This document shows positions 20,658 to 32,600 of a DNA stretch of 64,000 bases, in pieces. How positions within the stretch are numbered: position 1 is the stretch's first letter; each line of letters opens with the position of its first letter. Under the pieces are notes generated by a model that saw only the letters and a program-made list of their open reading frames with translations, was not told the DNA's origin and ran no database searches. Position numbers and translations under genes: made by a program. The stretch is from Ananas comosus (Eukaryota > Streptophyta > Magnoliopsida > Poales > Bromeliaceae), in NCBI RefSeq assembly GCF_001540865.1, contig NC_033630.1, positions 6,006,393-6,070,392 of the forward strand, in the 5' to 3' direction.

Positions 20658-23600
20658 ATGGACATAATAGAGATTTCGATCGTACATCACATAGGGATTG
20701 TGCTCACGGCGCTATGGATCGCGGTTCGCTTAGGTTGGAGCCACCCTTTGTTGTTCTTCATGGCTTTTGTGTATCTCTGCAAGGTATGGAATTCGATTTT
20801 GCTTTTACTTTTTTTTTTTTAATTCAATATTTTTTTTCCTTTGAAGTAATAATATCTATAGGGGGAGCTCTTTGTTTTGGGTTTTAGGGCTCTCTTTTAT
20901 TAGTGAAGTGCTTGATTATATGGTCAGTGGAGAAGATTTGATGCAGTCCTTAGGTGGACTTTTTTATTGATTCAAGAAATTAAAGTGAATGAGCTTTTAA
21001 TTTGATTGGGAATACAGGGAAAGCCCAGTCAATGCTTAAATCAGTACAACAAGGTTTTTTTCTTTTTATTTTATTTTATTTTATTTTTTTAATTTTTTTT
21101 AAAGCAAATACGAATATACTATTCTAAAGGTTGGTAGCTACAACTTGCCATACTTGTGTTTCGGACCTGCAGCTGTAACTGTGGAAGCCTTTCTGTAGAG
21201 ACTGGACTATTGTCTATTTTTTTTCTTCTTTGTCTTGTATTCTTCTCCCATGTCTGCTTTTGTCTTTTCTACAACTACCTTTTGTGTTCACTTTTTCACT
21301 TATCACATATGAATCTTCACTATGTGGTCAATAAGAAAAGAGAAATTCTACTTGTACACCTCTTTTTGTGTGTACATCTTATACTCCTGTTCTAGGGCAT
21401 AGTTAGTTAATTCGGATTCGGCAAAAATTCGGTACGGATATAATACGCATAAAATTCGTTTTCTAATTTTTAAATTCGTTGAAAAATTCGGCTTAAAAAA
21501 CGGATTCGGTATAAAATATAAAATATAAGATATAAAATATAAGATAATTTATATTTAAAAATAAAAATTATAAGTTTTTTATTCATATTTTCAATAATTC
21601 GGGAATAATTCGCGAATAATTCGCGAATAATTAGGTTGGCCCAAAAATTCGCGAATAATTCTCTATCTTTGGGAAAAATTCGTAAACGGACCGTTTAATT
21701 CGGATTTTCAATAATTTGTGAAAAATTCGCGAATAATTCGCGAATTAACTAACTAGGTTCTAGGGTTTACAAAAATCCAAATAGCTTTTAGTTTAAAAAA
21801 TATGTGACAAGTAGAAAATTAATGACCGTTGGATGGAGTGGATGTAAAAGGTATACCCCACTTTGGGGTGCACCAGAAGCATTGCACCAAAAGAGAAAGA
21901 AGGGATACATGCACCAGAGCCCCTTATACTTTTTGCATTTTGGTAGCAAGATAATAGAACTGAATGAGTTATACTACTTTGAAGGGTAAATTGCACGTTT
22001 GGTCCTCACACTATGAGGCAGGTGACACTTTCGTTCTCAAACATTAATTTATTATAATTTCTAACTCTTTTAGAATTATTGCAATTAAGTCGTATTATCC
22101 AATTTATTTGATTAAATATTAATGTATTGCTAATGTTGCAGTGATGTGGCAGTGTTGTGATTAATGATGCACCAATAATATGTTATATTATTCTACATTG
22201 ACGATAGATTAATATTTAGCCAACTAAACTATACTGTGGGATTTGATTGCAATAATTCTAAAAATTCGAGCTAGAAATTGCAAAGTTTGAGGACTAAAGT
22301 GTCATGACGCCTCCTGTTTGAGCACCAAACATGCAATTTACTCCTATTTAAATAATCTGTCCATGTACTGGCGCCCCCATGTACCGACTGTACCTAGTGA
22401 AGTTAGTTGAGGGCTTGATGGTTGGTATTCGAGCTCCCAAGTTCGAAACCTAGTTGCTTTACATTTTTAGCTGAGTTTTTTTTTTTAAAAAAATGAACGA
22501 GGTGGGTAGTATGCTACCTCTCTTATCTCTCTCTCTCTCAAAACAAAAAAAACTCTATTAGCATATGATTGTCATGTTACCTTTAAAAAACTTACGAGAT
22601 ATAAACTCCCTTTATTTGAATTCTTAAACATTTTAGGGGCATTAGTGTCACGAGACATTCCTATAATTTATGATTGTTAAGACAAACTGATAGATATGAT
22701 TATTGCACATTTTACAATGCCCATTAGCATATGATTGTCACGTGAAACTTACGAGATATATAATCCCTTTAAATGATTAAACATTTTATAGGCATTTGTG
22801 TGTATAAATTACGACTGAAAAACTGATGGAAATATGGATAAGTGGTTGAATAAGATGGATTGTTGTTATCAACCGTCCCTAGAGCAAGTGGCAAAGGGCT
22901 TAGTGGTTGGTACCCGAGACCCAAGTTCGAATCCTAGTTGATTCACATTTCCAGCTAAGTTTATTTCTAAATAAAATAAACGAAGCAGGTAGCGTGCTAC
23001 CTATCTCTCAAAAAAACAAAGAAAAGAAAGATGGATTGTTGTTTAGATCGATGGCTTTTTTCTTTTTTCAAAATTTTAAAAGTTTTGGTGGCTATCTGCA
23101 ATTGTGGATTGTTCAGGGCAGCCAGGTCCAAGACATTTATCCTAAGGAAAGGAAATAAAGTATATTTGCAAACATGTATGTTGAAAACTTTGTTTTCTGC
23201 TGGGATACACTTATCATCAAATCTTGTTTACAGTAGCTTGCTTTATTCAGTCTATTATGGTTAAAATCTAACCGCGTTATCAGAATCACCTTTCGATCCT
23301 GTACTATCCTTAAGACATTAGTTGCGGAATTGTTAATGCCCTTTCTCAATATAAACCCTTCAATTATTGAGAGTAGTTATGTTTATTATCCTTCCATCTA
23401 TTAAAACAACCAAAGGGTCGAGCATTCTTTAAAGTTTTTGAGGGTCTCACATGCAAATAGCAACTTTAGTTGTGTACTTTTAATTGAAATATGACGTTCT
23501 CTCAGGCATTGATTACTATAAACTAGTTTCCTCTCTCTTTATCTTTCTTTCTCATTGTTCTTCATCATATAGGAGTGTCTTGATTGTCTTCTCTTTGAAT

Positions 23601-26600
23601 AAATGGTTAGGTGCATGTTTTCTAATAACCTAAGGTTTGTTTTTAATTTTTTTTTTCTTGAAACTTGGTCATCTATGGAGTTCGTAAACTCGAGAATAGG
23701 TATTAGTTATGCAAGCTACAGGGTTATACTCCATTCAAAAGTTATGGAGCTAAAAAAGATTGTGGATCTTTGGCTGAAATTTCTATTTATTCTAAATATT
23801 ATGTTAAACTATTGATAACAATAATGATACTAATAAGGTTTAAAGTGCCGACTCGTGCCGTACTGCACGGGGCGGCACGTATCGTGCCCCTAAGAAAGGG
23901 GCACGTTACAGAGAGAGGGAGGTCTCGGACTCTCCCGCCTTGCCACGGCGCACACGTACGTATCGCGCTAGACGTGCGATACGCAGGTGGGTGCCGCACA
24001 CTGTGCAGTGTCGGCACTGTCTTTTTTTTTTTTGCTTTTTTGCTTCTTTCTTTTTGCTTTTTTTTGTTTTTTGAGGTACCCAAAGCATTTTGGGTTTTTT
24101 GGGATACCCGAAGCATTCTGGATATCCCACACCCCCCAAAGACATTTCAAATTGAAGATTTACTTGTTAGGTAAGTCAAAAAAATTATAATTTAATTTTT
24201 TTGTTTAGCAATAATGCGGCAAATTTTTAATTTACATATCCTATAGGCCTGAACCCTCCGTTTCCACTGTAGACGTCCATTTTTTTTACAAATTATTTTA
24301 TCAAAATTTCTCACGTCGTGAAACTTTTGATGAATTAAAGGAACAAAATCGAACTCAATAAACAAGTTTTGAGGCACATCAAATGTCTCACCCCGGATTA
24401 CAACGTTCCTTGGGCTCACCAACAGATCCGACGTACACAGAGGAATTTTTCGTATATACGAAGCGATAGTCGTACCTGCAAACAGATAAGAGTTAAACAA
24501 AAGTACAGAGCTGCTAAAACTGAAATATATATATAAAGAAAGAAGGCCCACTGTACATACAAGTTCCAAAGTACAATCAACCCTCAGAGCAAAACTACAA
24601 GCTACTGTATGTACATGGCACAACCAAAACAATCTCTGATAGGAGAACTCCTCTAGTAGGTGATCGGGGTCGATAAGGATCTAGCTTGCAACTCCCTTAC
24701 CTCGATCAGAAGTAGCAGCAGCAGCAGTAGCAGAAGGCTCTGCAAGAAAAAGTGGCAACAATGAATGTGAGAACTACTACAAAAACATAATATTCAGTGG
24801 GTATCGTCACCGACCCCAATGGCCTACCCACTAAGTTTACAATATGGGTAATAAGCTGATAGGTAAATAAGCTGAAGAAACTCTACAGCTAAATGCCACT
24901 ATACTATCGTCATTCAAGCCATGCTCTCTGGAAACATATGAAATGCATCACTAGCTACCAATCAGCCGCAACTAATCCAATCTCACGGGACCGCCAACTG
25001 GCCAGTTCAGCCTGTACCCAAACTACACCGCACACCACCCACGAGGGTGGCCGGTCAAAGAAACTGTCCAAACAAGATTGCTATGACATCAACGCAAGAA
25101 AAAGCTCACTCCGGAGCGACACTCGTGGGAGCGACCCAACCGAGTATGCAAGCATATCTCTGTCGAGCTTAATCAGGCTAACATAGGCTATAGTCAACAC
25201 AAATGGGTCAAACCGGTCTAACAACCAAGGCTCACGTGCCCTCGGCACAATCTGATACAAGGCGAAAGAATCTAGGTCCACCATCAGCCCCGACGGCACG
25301 GTCCCTCAGCACGAGCATAATCTCAACCTACACTAGTCTAAGTATCCATGACGCACTATCAGCGGTGATACAAAAGGAAAATCAGCTCCTGAAGCTAAAT
25401 CTAATAACTTTTCGAAAAGTGTCAGGTGTAGGTTTAATAGATTTTCTCTTAAGTCAAATCCCAGTTCAACAGATAATAATCATTATGAATTAATTAAACA
25501 TGTTCCAAAACTTAGATTTCAACTATAACATGCAAATCTACAGTTGAGTTGTAAACGGGATTGTTATATGTAAACTATACATGTTGGGATTTCATATACT
25601 TAGAAGGTACTCCGAAAGCTTCGGATAACATCAACCCACCTCAAATGCTCGTCCAACACCGGCTAGAGGTCGCTAGGAGAAACCCCACACAAGCTCAGCC
25701 TCAACCGGAAACAACCCACAGTGCAAGGACCATCCTCCTAAGAAAAAGAGATCGAAAACGAGATTGTTCCTCAAATCCACCTAGAACTTCGAAAGGGAAA
25801 CTAGAGAGAGAAAGAGGAGAAGCTATATGTTCTCTAAGCTCCAGCACATATAAACTAACTCGGGGTTGGTTGGGGATAAACCCAACAGCACAATTACCAA
25901 AAGACCCCTTACCAACTGAATTTGCCGCATTGAGTATCGGTACTCAATTGAGGTACCGGTACCCAGTGCTTAAACAACTAAAACCCGAGCGCTGGACAGC
26001 TGGGTTTTAATATAGTGTGCCGGTACTAGCTCGATGCAGTACCAGTACCTAGTCCGAGTACTGGTACTCCACTTAGGTACCGGTACTCAACACTCAAAAC
26101 CTGCAGTTTGCAGATTTCAGTGGCAGAACTCCAATCTCACACTGCGCCGAGTCCGTTGTTGCGTCCATTTCGCGCCAAACGACTCAAACTCATCCCGACA
26201 CTCTACAGATATGCCGAGAAGCAGTCACTCCGACCGCTAAACCCCGGGATACTACATCAAACATAAAATTTATTTTTACATTAGAAGATTAAAAATACTG
26301 ATAAAATTAAAAGCTAAATTAAATCAATTGATACTTAAATTTATTTAATTTATTTTTCATATAATTTATTGCTTAATTTTTTTGATAGATCTAATAATTT
26401 TTTTTAAAAATTAATTAAAAAATAATTTTTCAAATACTTTTTAAAATAATTTTTTCAAATAATTTTAAAAATTATTTTTTTGTATTTTATAAAAGAAAGA
26501 CTGTAATATGGTCAAAAGAAAGAAAGATGTCTTTGTATTTTAAAATTTCTAACCTGTAAAAATTCTATTCTGCATAAGATATAGTTGTACTTATATATAA

Positions 26601-29600
26601 AAAAGTTTACAAGTATGTTAATTATGAGTATAGTAAGCTATACATAGCAAATATTCATAATTATTTGATTAAATCTTTCAAAATAATATTATAAGACTTT
26701 ATTGGAACAAAAAAAACTGAAATAAGTCTGTGCCAAAGTGTGCTAGTAGGAGGTCATGCGTATCCATCGACACGCAAGCATATCATGTGTCGGCACAGAA
26801 GCATGTTGGTGCCTTACCGTGCCAGACAAACAGCAGTACGCCCGTGCCACAGCACTTTAAATCTTGGATACTAAACTTCTGATGCATATTTTGAGCTGTA
26901 TAGATATTATTCTTATTGGTGGTGAGCTTCAGTAGATTTACATGTATTTGCAACATTTTCTTGTTCTTTTGTATTTTGATGTATTATTGTAATGGCGTGC
27001 TTTAGGGGCCTTGGTTCGTACGCATTGCTCTGAATGTTAACATTTAATTCCTTCTCTCATAGGTTAATGAACGTTATATAATGAAATTGAGGAGGCGATT
27101 ACAATACGAGGAAAGAAGAAGTGCCAGTCAACGAAGGGTAAAGCAACATATGCTATTGTTTAATTATTCTAATGTAATCATTTGTTTGCCAACATTTTCT
27201 CCGTCCTTTTTGATGTTGATACTAAATCATGATTACAAACATTAGGATTTCTTATCTATCAAAACATGTACTCTTTTACTTTGTTGTTTTTTATGTAGTA
27301 TTCTATGTGCAGCTTCTTTCTGATGCTGAGACAGTACGTTGGCTAAATTATGCGGTCAAAAAGATCTGGCCGATTTGCATGGAGCAGCTCGCGTCACAAC
27401 AATTTCTGTTGCCTATCATACCATGGTTCCTGGACAAGTTTAAACCTTGGACTGCTGTATGACCTTATCTGCCCGAACTCTCTTTGCATCTTTCTTTATG
27501 TATGTTGTACAGTTATAGATTTTCTTGCCATTGAAACCTTTTGTGTCAATTGGCTATTGGTATTGGTCATAGAGGCCTTTTTACATGCTGACTTGGTCGA
27601 CACGTCCAGCGTATGCCAACCATGTTGACCAACATACCAATCCTTACTATATAGTATATAATCCTGAAGTTAGTTATGGGCCTCTTATATATGAAGTCTG
27701 CACATCTGAATGTGAACACTTTCTGCTGCTTGTCCATATTCTTTTGTTACTTTTCAACCATAGTGAGTTCTAAAAGCAATGTATTTTTTTAGAGGTGATT
27801 CACTGTGTACATATTACTTAATTGTCATTTTGGGTCCTTTTCTCTGCTCAAATGCTATATGTTCTGCTTCAGATAATTTGTTTATACATTCTGATTCTTA
27901 TCTTATTGTTCATATTGATGTAAGTACATACATTCTATTATGTTTGCAGCGTAAAGCAGTTATGCAGCACCTTTACTTGGGTAGAAATCCACCTATGTTC
28001 ACCGGTATAAGGGTTATCGGTGAATCAACTGATGATGACCATTTGGTACGTATGATAAAATATCGAATGGATTATTATGTGAGCTTCATATGTGTTATTG
28101 AGGAAAGTTACTACCAATGTACACAGAAAGGTAGAAGACTCAAAAATATTGTGATTTATATTTGCCCTCTTGATTTATTTGAAATTGCTTCAAGGAGTTA
28201 GAACTTTAGAGTGTAAATAATGTCTTACTGTCTTTTCCCTCACCTCCTCTTACACACCCCTTCCCTACCCAAAAAACCAACTACTAAAAAAAAAAAACCC
28301 AGAAAATAAAGAAAAAACCTCTTGTGTTAATCACTAGCTCCACTACCAACACTACCTCCTTATTTTTGCCAACTAATTTCTCCACTCTTTTTCAGGAGTC
28401 TACGGTTGAAAAATTTATACTCTATTTTTATATATTCTTTGAAAGATTCTTGATGGAAGAGGGCTTTTTTATAAAATAACCTTTTAAAATTTTATTATTT
28501 GCGAAATAACCTTGCCAAAATTATATTTAAAAAACTAATCTCTTAAAGACGGTGAATGATTCACCGCTTTAGTAAAGAGCTTAATTTCTCAGAAAAGCGG
28601 TGAATCATTCACCGCCTTTCACTTGTTTATTATTTTTTTCTATAATCCTAACAACCATATAAATATTTCAACAAATCACATATAATTTTAACAACCTAAA
28701 AATTTTAAAATCTATCCATATAATCCTAACAATTAAAAAGATGCTAATAATCTATCTATACAATCGTAATAATCAAACATCACATATAATTTTAACAATT
28801 TGAAAATCCTAATATTATATCCATATAATCCTAAGAATCAAAAAAATTTTAATAATCTATTCATACAATTCTAACAATCAAACAAAAATTCTAATATTCC
28901 ACACACAATCCTAACAACCTCACTTTTTTATTTCCCGTATAATCTATATACAATTTTAACAACCTCATTTTTGCTCTTTCCCAAAAAATTATGAAGAAAA
29001 CGGTGAATGATTCACCGCCTTTAAAANCTAAGAATCAAAAAAATTTTAATAATCTATTCATACAATTCTAACAATCAAACAAAAATTCTAATATTCCACA
29101 CACAATCCTAACAACCTCACTTTTTTATTTCCCGTATAATCTATATACAATTTTAACAACCTCATTTTTGCTCTTTCCCAAAAAATTATGAAAAAAACGG
29201 TGAATGATTCACCGCCTTTAAAAGAACTTAAGATACTTTCAGAATACGGTAAATGATTCACCGTGTTTTGAGAGTTAATTTACCAAATATAAATTTGATA
29301 GGGTTATTTCGCAAATTATAAAATTTTAGATGGTTATTTTGTAAAAAAGTCCGATGGAAGACCGATGGAATGGGGCAAATTAATTACGCCTTGAGAATTG
29401 AGGGGTTAATATAGATTCTAAATTATGGGGCAAAGTGCTAATCATGTTGCTCTTAGGTTTCTGATTTTTATCCATGACCATATTTTTTAGCGGTCGAATA
29501 TATTATGATGCAGGTTCTTGAGTTGGGAATCAATTTCGCATCAGCAGAAGATATGAGTGCTATTCTTGCAGTGCAGCTACATCAAATGATAGGGTTTGGC

Positions 29601-32600
29601 ATGACAACAAACTTGCATATTACTGGCATGCATGTCGAAGGAAAGGTAAAAGAAAAAGAAAAAAATGGAGTCACACCTGTGGCATTTATATATCTAAGGG
29701 ATAATTGCCTATATACCCCTCAAAACTTCAGAAATATCTCATTTACCCCTATTTTTTTTTTCTTTCCAATATACCCCTCATATGTTCCTCCGTTATTCCA
29801 AAATACCCTTGCAGTTACCACCCGTTAAGTTAACTTGGGTTAAATGTGAGTTAAATATATACTAGAGTTAAAAAAAATCAAAATGCCTCTTTTGCCCTTA
29901 ACTTAAGTGCAAATAAGAAATGTTGGTGATGGTAAAAGGGTATATTTGAAAATACCAAAAATTAAAATACTTTTTGTACCCCTAACTTAAGGACAAATAA
30001 GAAAAGTCGGTGATGGTGGAAGGGTATATTTGAAAGGCAAAATAGTAATTTCATATAGATAACAACTATTGCTAACAATTCATTGACAGAATTTAACTCT
30101 AGGGGTATATTTGAAATATGTGGAACATAAAAAAGGTATTTTCAATATTAGCCTTCTAAGAGGAGTAAATCAGAAAGTCAAAAATTTTTCAGGGGTATAT
30201 AAGCAATTGCCCCTATATCTAAGCATGAAGCTACGACATGACCTTCAGGGTGCGTATGTTTGCGTTATTACATTCAACTACATTGATTATTACTAACTGA
30301 AATGAACAAACTGATATTTCTATATGTTCATGCGAGTCATCAAACTTATGAGATTTACATTCGAAGTTCATTCATGTTCTACAAAATTTGATGCACTGAT
30401 TTTTACCAAATGAGTACCTCATAGGAGGCAAAGAATTTGTTAGTACTCATCTTTGAACTTGTATTTATAATTAATTTTCAGGGAGTTCTATAAAAAACTG
30501 CATATCAAGTTTACTATAGTAATATGCTTTTTAGTTTTGTAATGTCCTGTATACTTGTATCACTTTCTGTGTCATCAGATGTTCTTTCCAGCTTTTTTAT
30601 GTTATCAGATTACACATACACAATACCTTGACGAATATTTTTCCTGTTTTTGGAAATCAAAGTTTGTTGATGTGTGCTGGTTCAGCACTAAATTTTAGTT
30701 TAATTTGGTACGAGGGTGCATATATCCTAGGTCACACGTTCATAGCCTACTCGCATGGGATAAGGTGTAGTGAGTCCCTTTATAATTTCTATTGTTTCTG
30801 AAAGTAATTCTGTTGTCCTTTTGTGAGAGAGGAAAAAATATCAAATATAAGCAGAAACAAGAATTACGTCTCTCTTATGCTAGAAGTTAGATTTTTAATG
30901 TAGAAAGGAGTCAAATAATTTTGGAAGTGTACTATATTTAGTGTCTTTTAGTTTATTCTTGTAGGTTCTGGTTGGTGTGAAGTTTCTTCAACATTGGCCA
31001 TTTCTTGGGCGTCTCAGGATATGCTTTGTTGAGCCTCCTTATTTTCAGATGACAATAAAGCCGGTCTTCAGTTATGGCCTTGATGTTTCAGAACTACCAG
31101 GGATTTCTGGGTGGCTAGTAAGTTTTTCTTTCCGTCTAAGATTACTGGATATCTTTTTCTACATCCTTCAATGCCTTCACTGTTACTTTTCCCTGCTTCG
31201 TGCCTTCATCTTTTTGGTTATGCAGGATAAGTTGTTGGATATTGCATTTGGGCAGACATTGGTCGAGGTTAGTTCACTTATATTTATTTGTTTTCTTTTA
31301 GAATATTGGATGTTTACTGCCAATCAAGCTCCTGGATTTCAAAAGTAGAGTAATATCACTTGTAATGGTCCTTTCTTTTCAAATATAGAGGTCATAAATT
31401 TTTTTATCATGTTATGAAGAACATCATGACATAAACTCTTTTTATTCAAAACTGTACTTAGAGAAAATTAACATTCCAACAGAATAAACAAATAAGATGC
31501 CGGTACTTGTTATTTTTAATTTGGAGAAAAAAAATAAACATTTCCATTTTAGTTTAAAATGTCGTCCCTTGCTAGTTCAATTTCTGCATTAGGGGGTAAA
31601 GACATATATTTCTTTCCTTCAAAAATATCCTTTCCTTGGCATTCAATTAATAAATTTTTCCCTCTCAATTTGCTGACCTATTTTAATTTTTTTTCTAGCC
31701 TAATATGCTTGTTATTGATGTGGAAAAGTTTGCTTCAGCGCCCTCAGGTGAGACAAACTTTTGTTACTTTGACTTTCCTCTTTGCTTTTGAAGATCTTTT
31801 TTCATTCTCAATTAGAAAATATCCTAGTGTTATTAAACAAGGGTAATATTTTTCTTGAACCTTTTTTCTAGTGCAATCATTACGATTTTACTTATGACAT
31901 AGAATTATGCTCACTTTGGAGTGAATCACTTATGAAATATCGCCAAACAATTCGTTAGCTATCTCTTGGGCTCAAAAGTGCTGCGGTTATAGTAAATTAT
32001 TTATCTAAATTGTATGTTCACCACATTTATGACTCTCCATATCAAGGTTTTTCGTGCCTTTACACAGTACAATATGTCGAATGTCGTGCCAAAATTGTGC
32101 ACGGTTCTCTGTGTAGATGACTAGGAAGCTTCTTGTCTTGAATTCAGTATGATGATAGTAGTAACTAGCTTAATTGGTGTTAGTTTTGTGGAAAAAGTGA
32201 ATGTGTCATCAAATTTTTAATGATGATGATGAGATTGATCGGCATCAGCAATAATATAAATGTTTGATTTAGTCGATTATGCTAAAATTACGAAGAACTA
32301 ATGTCTCAAAAATCTTGATATTTCAACAAAATATCCCAGAAATTCACGAAGAGATAATATCACGAGTGAATCTGCTTGTTATTTGTTAAGAATCGTGCAG
32401 TGGAAGCCCGAAATGATTATTGGTTATTTTACTAAAAACTACATTAGTCACCAAAACATATGGTGAACTAAGAAAACAAAAAAAAAAAAGAGAGGTGAAG
32501 AGAGTCGTTAATTCAGGAATTATACAAACTTCTCTCCTCATACAAAGTAGCTTTTAACTGCAAAACTCTTTTTAAGCCTTTCGTGCTCTTTCTTTTCCCT

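Noticed and set aside
22873..23017. tRNA gene, because of A/B-box-like sequence
   Set aside because: The B-box is followed by a non-tRNA body and poly-A tail, no cloverleaf can be drawn, and near-identical copies occur elsewhere in the window. It is a SINE.
24192..26240. Several open frames of 70-150 residues
   Set aside because: They lie inside the solo LTR or hAT element and show no family similarity that I recognise.
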